Shown one piece after another: positions 5,094 to 8,309 of a stretch of 8,309 nt of DNA. The notes below the pieces were generated by a model. The model worked only from the letters and a program-made list of their open reading frames with translations, made no database searches and was not told where the DNA came from. The stretch comes from Chloroflexi bacterium RBG_16_57_11 (GTDB taxonomy: Bacteria > Chloroflexota > Anaerolineae > Anaerolineales > UBA4823), in assembly GCA_001795165.1 (NCBI GenBank), contig MGNS01000055.1:5662-13970 (forward strand), in the 5' to 3' direction. The position numbers and the translations under genes were made by a program. The stretch's first letter is position 1. Each line of letters begins with the position of its first letter.

Positions 5094-5729
5094 ATGGATC
5101 CAATACCAAAGAGTGAATACTACTACGCCAATAAGATCGCCCTGATCGCCATGAAGGCGCTCCAGGATGTGATGGGGAAAAATGGCATGAACGCAATTTT
5201 GAACATGGCGCATTTGCCCCAATTTATCGATCACTACCCGCCCGACAACCTGGAGCGAGAGTTCAATTTTTCTGATTTTTCTGCCTTGAACCTGGCCTTA
5301 GAAGAAATGTACGGGCCGCGCGGTGGGCGCGGGCTTGCACTACGTGCAGGTCGAGCCACGTTTGCCGATTCATTGCGTAATTTCGGCGCGTTGGCTGGCG
5401 CTGGTGACCTGGCGTTCAAAGTTCTACCGCTTCCAGCCAAGATGCGCATCGGCATCCCGGCAATGGCGCGCATCTTCAGCCAGATCAGCGACCAATACTC
5501 TACGGTTGTAGAAAAGGAGAACGAGTTCATCTATACGATCCACCGTTGCCCGGTTTGTTGGGGCCGCTCGAATGTTGATAAGCCGGTATGCTTTATCGCC
5601 GTCGGCCTGCTCCAGGAAGGCCTGAAATGGCTCTCGGGCGGGATGGAGTTCCGGGTCAACGAGTCGAAATGCGTCGCCATGAACGATTTGGTGTGCGAGT
5701 TTGTCATCCAAAGAGTCCCGATCGGCTAA
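5094..5729 (+). CDS. V4R (4-vinyl reductase / Bet3-like) domain protein
   Basis: A 211-residue protein. Residues 1-125 are a helical region, with SEYYYANKIALIAMKALQDV near the start. The V4R domain covers about 128-208. Its cysteines are C152 and C155 (CPVC), C166, C193 (NESKCVAMNDLVCEF) and C201, a pattern that in V4R proteins can bind a metal or shape a ligand pocket. V4R domains occur as the sensor part of aromatic-responsive sigma-54 activators (XylR, DmpR) and are structurally related to the TRAPP subunit Bet3. Here the domain stands without a DNA-binding or AAA+ part, so a direct transcription role is unlikely. ATG 5094 is preferred, with AAGGGTGG 8 nt upstream; GTG 5082 is in frame but its only SD-like bases abut it. 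The gene lies 15 nt after the roadblock gene, suggesting translation from one mRNA and joint function. The ligand is unknown. Confidence 0.82.
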   Translation: MDPIPKSEYYYANKIALIAMKALQDVMGKNGMNAILNMAHLPQFIDHYPPDNLEREFNFSDFSALNLALEEMYGPRGGRGLALRAGRATFADSLRNFGALAGAGDLAFKVLPLPAKMRIGIPAMARIFSQISDQYSTVVEKENEFIYTIHRCPVCWGRSNVDKPVCFIAVGLLQEGLKWLSGGMEFRVNESKCVAMNDLVCEFVIQRVPIG

Positions 5730-5762
5730 ACGACCGGCTCTTGCCTGGTGTGGTGCAATCCT

Positions 5763-6509
5763 GTGCGTTTGACCGTTATCATTCCAACCTATAACGAAGC
5801 GGAGAACCTCCCCAACATAGTCTCCGCTTTATTCTCGCTACCCATCGAAAACCTTCGCCTGCTTGTCGTCGATGATAACAGCCCAGATGGCACGGGCGAA
5901 CTGGCGGATGAGGCTGTGCTTGAGCACCCCGGGCGTATGGCGGTTCTTCATCGACGCGGGAAAGCCGGCCTGGGCACTGCCTATATTGCCGGTTTCCAAT
6001 ACGCCCTCAAAGATGGGGCCACCGCGGTAGGCCAGATGGACGCCGATTTTTCGCACCCCCCGGAGAAGCTGGTCGAGCTGACAGTTGCATTACAAACCTG
6101 TGACGTGGCCTTAGGCTCGCGCTACGTCGCCGGCGGTAGAGTCGATGAGGGCTGGCCTGTGTGGCGCAAAGGCTTGTCGGCCTGGGCTAATTTTTATGCC
6201 CGAACCATCCTTGATCTGCCCGTCCGTGATGTCACGGGAGGTTTTCGCTTGTGGCGAAGGGAGACTCTGCTCGGGATGCCACTGGAAATGCTGCGCTCGA
6301 ATGGATATTCCTTTCAAATCGAGCTGGCCTATGTCGCCCATTTGTTGGGATTTTCCCAAAAAGAAGTGCCGATCTATTTTGCCGACCGTCGTTGGGGTCA
6401 ATCGAAGATGTCGTTCCGCATTCAACGCGAAGCCGCGATCCAGGTGTGGCGGATGCGTTATCGATATCGCTGTCTGCATTCTAAACGCTTTCAGAATAAG
6501 CCTGGGTAA
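5763..6509 (+). CDS. Family 2 glycosyltransferase, polyprenol-phosphate mannose synthase (DPM1)-like
   Basis: A 248-residue cytoplasmic, GT-A-fold enzyme that likely transfers a sugar, mannose by family precedent, from a nucleotide donor to a polyprenyl phosphate. Motifs in order: LTVIIPTYNEAENL (3-16), VVDDNSPDGT (35-44, nucleotide binding), GLGTAYIAGF (69-78), QMDADFSHPPE (91-101, the metal-binding DxD), LGSRYVAGG (117-125), VTGGFRLWRRE (157-167), GYSFQIELAY (181-190) and PIYFADRRWGQSKMS (203-217). There is no C-terminal membrane domain, as in the short DPM1 type. GTG 5763 is chosen because MRLTVIIPTYNE is the usual start of the family; GTG 5748 is also in frame and neither has a strong Shine-Dalgarno. 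It lies 33 nt after the V4R gene, probably the same operon. Its last 29 bases overlap the 3' end of rsmA on the other strand. Confidence 0.88.
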   Translation: MRLTVIIPTYNEAENLPNIVSALFSLPIENLRLLVVDDNSPDGTGELADEAVLEHPGRMAVLHRRGKAGLGTAYIAGFQYALKDGATAVGQMDADFSHPPEKLVELTVALQTCDVALGSRYVAGGRVDEGWPVWRKGLSAWANFYARTILDLPVRDVTGGFRLWRRETLLGMPLEMLRSNGYSFQIELAYVAHLLGFSQKEVPIYFADRRWGQSKMSFRIQREAAIQVWRMRYRYRCLHSKRFQNKPG

Positions 6510-7329
6510 GCGCGGCCCATTCTTCCAGACCGAGCGTCTCCGCGCGCCGCTGCGGGTCGATGCCGGCCTGACGCAAAAGCGCCTCGGCCCGCTCGGCTTT
6601 CCAGGCCATGCCCCCTGCCAGGGCATTGCGCAGCGTTTTGCGCTTTTGGCTGAAACCCGCCTTCGCCAGGCGGAAGAAAGACGGCAGTTGCGGGCGAGGC
6701 ATGCGCGGCTGGTCATAGATCTCAACCCGGATCACGGCCGAATCAACCTTCGGAGGCGGATAAAATGCGCCCGCCGGGATGCGCGCCGCCACTCGTGGGC
6801 AGCCATACACCTGCACGCTCAACGCCAGCAGACTCATATCGCCTGGAGCAGCGCAAATGCGCTCTGCCACTTCCCGCTGTACGGTGAGCGTCAGAGTCTC
6901 CGGTGGGCGCCGGGCTTCCAGCAGGTGGCGGATTAAAGCCGAAGTGATGTAATAAGGGATGTTGGCGACCACGCTATAGCTCGTCGTGAACCCTGCCTCG
7001 CTCATCAGGTCATCCGGATCGAGCCTAAGGATATCCCCGGGAACGATCCGGACGTTGGGATATGCCATCAGGACTTCTTGCAGTACAGGTACCAGGGCTG
7101 TATCCAGCTCTACCGCCACCACCCGGCGGCAGCGCATCGCCAGGAGGCGGGTCAGGCTGCCCAGACCGGGACCGATCTCCAGCACTGCCGCCTCGGGCTG
7201 AAGCTGTGCAGCCTCCACGACTCGCTGCAAAGCCGTTTCATCGATCAGGAAATTCTGCCCCAATCCCTTATCCGGGCGCAAGCCATGGCGTCGCACCAGC
7301 TCGGGGATCTTTTCTTCGGGAGGTTTCAT
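6481..7329 (-). CDS. rsmA: 16S rRNA dimethyladenosine transferase RsmA (KsgA)
   Basis: A 282-residue SAM-dependent methyltransferase that dimethylates the two adjacent adenines in the helix-45 loop of 16S rRNA during small-subunit maturation. Signatures: KGLGQNFL (21-28), the SAM-binding EIGPGLGSLT (51-60), the acidic residue Glu74 in VAVELD, PGDI (97-100), the catalytic NIPY at 123-126 (a family variant of NLPY), and the C-terminal FSQKRKTLRN (226-235). Length and domain order are normal. ATG 7329 has no visible Shine-Dalgarno; the sequence before it is CGGCCTGCGTGT. It converges with the glycosyltransferase and overlaps it by 29 bp, so no terminator lies between them. Confidence 0.96.
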   Translation of the reverse strand: MKPPEEKIPELVRRHGLRPDKGLGQNFLIDETALQRVVEAAQLQPEAAVLEIGPGLGSLTRLLAMRCRRVVAVELDTALVPVLQEVLMAYPNVRIVPGDILRLDPDDLMSEAGFTTSYSVVANIPYYITSALIRHLLEARRPPETLTLTVQREVAERICAAPGDMSLLALSVQVYGCPRVAARIPAGAFYPPPKVDSAVIRVEIYDQPRMPRPQLPSFFRLAKAGFSQKRKTLRNALAGGMAWKAERAEALLRQAGIDPQRRAETLGLEEWAALTQAYSESV

Positions 7330-7407
7330 ACACGCAGGCCGTAATTTGGTCAGAGTCTGATAACCGTTTCGATATTTTAAAAAGGGAAAACATTACTATA
7401 GTCACAC

Positions 7408-7413
7408 ATTATA
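7408..7413 (-). promoter_or_regulatory. -10 box, probably for rsmA
   Basis: A perfect TATAAT on the minus strand would give a transcript starting near 7401, with a leader of about 70 nt to the rsmA start. The TG two bases upstream (TGGATATAAT) is one base off the extended -10 position, and no -35 match is seen. Confidence 0.4.
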
Positions 7414-7450
7414 TCCAGAATCAGGTGGCTGCTGTTTGTTAGATTTGTTA

Positions 7451-7456
7451 TATAAT
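7451..7456 (+). promoter_or_regulatory. -10 box, probably for the sigma-factor operon
   Basis: A perfect TATAAT on the plus strand would start a transcript near 7463, with a leader of about 200 nt containing the hairpin repeats. No -35 hexamer of the housekeeping type is at the expected distance, which would fit autoregulation by the ECF factor or an activator, but this is not shown. Confidence 0.35.
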
Positions 7457-7500
7457 AGGATTACCTCCCTACTGAAGGTGGTTATCGGGGGGTGGGCCGG

Positions 7501-7557
7501 ATGAGGCTGCTAAATAGCAGCTTGCTGAATAGCAGCCTGCATAGAAGCCGGCGGTAA
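7501..7557 (+). CDS. Possible 18-residue leader peptide with a five-residue repeat
   Basis: ATG 7501 opens a frame for MRLLNSSLLNSSLHRSRR ending at TAA 7557, with a G-rich, SD-like GGGGGGTGGG about 5 nt upstream. The peptide contains LLNSS twice; the two copies of its 15-base unit differ at two bases and both changes are silent (CTG/TTG and CTA/CTG). It lies in the leader of the sigma-factor gene. The same bases form good hairpins, so RNA or DNA structure is an equally good explanation. Confidence 0.2.
   Translation: MRLLNSSLLNSSLHRSRR
7505..7537 (+). repeat. Hairpin-forming AGCAGC repeat cluster upstream of the sigma gene
   Basis: GCTGCT-AAAT-AGCAGC (7506-7521) is a perfect 6-bp hairpin. 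It is followed by TGCT-GAAT-AGCA (7523-7534), and the outer arms GGCTGCT (7505-7511) and AGCAGCC (7531-7537) can pair instead. Three half-sites thus allow mutually exclusive folds. No U tract follows, so it is not an ordinary terminator. Confidence 0.55.
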
Positions 7558-7565
7558 GCGGCGAA

Positions 7566-7589
7566 GCATTCGCTGCGATGCATTCGTTG
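7566..7589 (+). repeat. Pair of GCATTCG(C/T)TG direct repeats
   Basis: GCATTCGCTG (7566-7575) and GCATTCGTTG (7580-7589) differ at one base and are 14 bp apart. The first can also form GCGAA-GCA-TTCGC (7561-7573). Function unknown; it could be an operator or a residual short duplication. Confidence 0.35.
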
Positions 7590-7666
7590 TGTAGCAGTAA
7601 ACTGGAATGCAGTCAGTCGTTTGTGTAACAAAAGTCATGGATGATGCGTTTCCCAGGTTAGGATGG

Positions 7667-8233
7667 ATGCCTGAGCGGGGTCAGGTCGACGAGACCGCTT
7701 TGCTACAGCAGGCGCAGAAGGGCGACACGGATGCGTTTGGGCGACTCTATGAGCTCTACTCCCCGCCGGTGTTTCGCTTTCTGTTCGCCCATCTGGATAG
7801 CCCGCTGGACGCGGAAGATCTGACCGAAGAAGTCTTCCTGCGAGCCTGGCAGGCTCTGCCAGGCTACCGGATGCGTGGCATACCTTTCACAGGTTTCTTA
7901 TTCCGGGTGGCGCGTAACGCCCTGTATGATCACTACCGGAGAACGCGCAAGCGGGCGGATGACCCCGGTCTGGATCACGATCTGGTGGATGACCTGCAGC
8001 CCGACCCCGCCCAAAGCCTCCCGGCGCATCTGGAGCGGCGGGAGCTACGCCGGGTGTTAGCAAAGCTGCGTGAGGATTATCGTACTGTCCTGGTCCTGCG
8101 ATTTCTGGTGGGTCTCTCGCCCGAAGAAACCGCCCAGGCGATGGAGCGCTCTGCAGGCGCCGTCCGGGTGTTACAGCATCGTGCGCTGGCTGCAGTGCGG
8201 AAATTGTTGGAAGAACAGGAGTGGGAAGCATGA
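7667..8233 (+). CDS. ECF-type sigma-70 family RNA polymerase sigma factor
   Basis: A 188-residue protein. Region sigma2 spans about 20-95 (DAFGRLYELYSPPVFRFLF, then DAEDLTEEVFLRAW at 48-61, which contacts core polymerase, and FTGFLFRVARNALYDHYRR, involved in -10 recognition). A short Asp/Pro-rich linker (98-120) leads to sigma4 at about 124-182, with the helix-turn-helix SPEETAQAMERSAGAVRVLQ that reads the -35. It lacks sigma1 and sigma3, the mark of ECF factors. ATG 7667 is chosen because AGG/TTAGG lies just upstream and the preceding in-frame codons (from 7607) differ in third-base composition; ATG 7607 and 7637 remain possible. Its TGA overlaps the ATG of the next gene by ATGA, typical of a sigma and anti-sigma pair. 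The stimulus is unknown. Confidence 0.92.
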   Translation: MPERGQVDETALLQQAQKGDTDAFGRLYELYSPPVFRFLFAHLDSPLDAEDLTEEVFLRAWQALPGYRMRGIPFTGFLFRVARNALYDHYRRTRKRADDPGLDHDLVDDLQPDPAQSLPAHLERRELRRVLAKLREDYRTVLVLRFLVGLSPEETAQAMERSAGAVRVLQHRALAAVRKLLEEQEWEA

Positions 8234-8309
8234 CGCCAGGCAGGACGCCGATTCGGCGCAAAACTCGAGCGCTCGCTTTTCAGGATTGCCTGGATCAGAT
8301 ACGCGCCGG
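8230..8309 (+). CDS. Probable anti-sigma factor, N-terminal fragment (partial)
   Basis: ATG 8230 overlaps the sigma-factor stop as ATGA, with AGGAG 8 nt upstream. Only 26 codons are in the window: a basic start (RTPIRRKTRAL) followed by AFQDCLDQIRA. That second piece resembles the opening helix of DUF5667-type proteins, which often follow ECF sigma genes and act as membrane anti-sigma factors. Family assignment from so short a piece is a suggestion; the gene position is the stronger argument. Confidence 0.55.
   Translation, partial: MTPGRTPIRRKTRALAFQDCLDQIRA

Larger units (their letters stand above)
7330..7666. other. Divergent intergenic region between rsmA and the sigma-factor gene
   Basis: 337 bases with no well-supported gene. 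It holds opposed TATAAT boxes at 7408-7413 (leftward) and 7451-7456 (rightward), an 8-bp palindrome ACTATAGT (7395-7402), an imperfect ACCTCC/GGTGGT stem near 7463-7485, a cluster of hairpin repeats (7505-7537), a possible 18-codon frame (7501-7557) and a pair of GCATTCG repeats (7566-7589). The longest sigma-factor frame would extend up to 7607, but its first 20 codons have a lower third-position GC than the body of the gene. Confidence 0.6.

Noticed and set aside
6145..6936. Plus-strand frame of 263 codons
   Set aside because: It spans the end of the glycosyltransferase in another frame and the antisense of rsmA; both true genes have complete motif sets.
7505..7537. Intrinsic terminator upstream of the sigma gene
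   Set aside because: The hairpins are not followed by a U-rich tract on either strand.

Overview
The window looks like a chromosomal segment from an uncultured or little-studied bacterium of the Chloroflexota, probably an Anaerolineae-type lineage. This is an inference. It rests on a lipoprotein with a long Thr/Pro linker, a heterodisulfide-reductase-like membrane subunit, an L,D-transpeptidase with SH3-like repeats, a roadblock plus V4R gene pair, and an ECF sigma factor followed by a probable DUF5667-type anti-sigma gene. Genes are GC-rich and the intergenic gaps are clearly AT-richer. No rRNA, tRNA, CRISPR array or complete insertion sequence is visible.

Layout. (1) 1-857, minus: the N-terminal, membrane-embedded part of an HdrD/GlpC-like electron-transfer protein, cut by the window edge. 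(2) 1004-3760, minus: a two-gene cell-envelope unit, an L,D-transpeptidase followed by an S41-family lipoprotein, closed by a hairpin terminator. The S41 protein keeps its nucleophilic serine but has Asn where the classical lysine base should be. (3) 3761-4460, plus: a 5' half of menA, probably leaderless, which loses homology near base 4412. (4) 4413-4524, minus: a well-formed promoter, a 13-bp tandem operator-like repeat, a Shine-Dalgarno and a start codon, followed by only about 11 codons before antisense-menA sequence begins. So two convergent genes, menA and an unknown gene, both lose their 3' ends at one point. That suggests a single deletion, or a chimeric assembly join. (5) 4607-6509, plus: a perfect match to the sigma-54 -24/-12 consensus, a structured leader, then three closely spaced genes: a roadblock/LC7 protein, a V4R-domain protein and a dolichol-phosphate-mannose-synthase-like glycosyltransferase. 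(6) 6481-7329, minus: rsmA/ksgA, overlapping the glycosyltransferase tail to tail. (7) 7330-7666: a 337-bp divergent gap with two TATAAT boxes, hairpin-forming repeats and a possible 18-residue leader peptide. (8) 7667-8309, plus: an ECF sigma factor and, overlapping by ATGA, the start of its likely anti-sigma gene.

How the parts work together. Envelope maintenance (L,D-transpeptidase and S41 lipoprotein) forms one transcription unit. The roadblock/V4R/glycosyltransferase set looks like a regulated unit in which a small-GTPase-associated module and a ligand- or metal-binding module sit next to a polyprenyl-phosphate sugar donor enzyme. The most unusual spots are the 4412 junction with its orphan promoter-operator, the sigma-54-like promoter ahead of the roadblock-V4R pair, and the S41 protein lacking its lysine.
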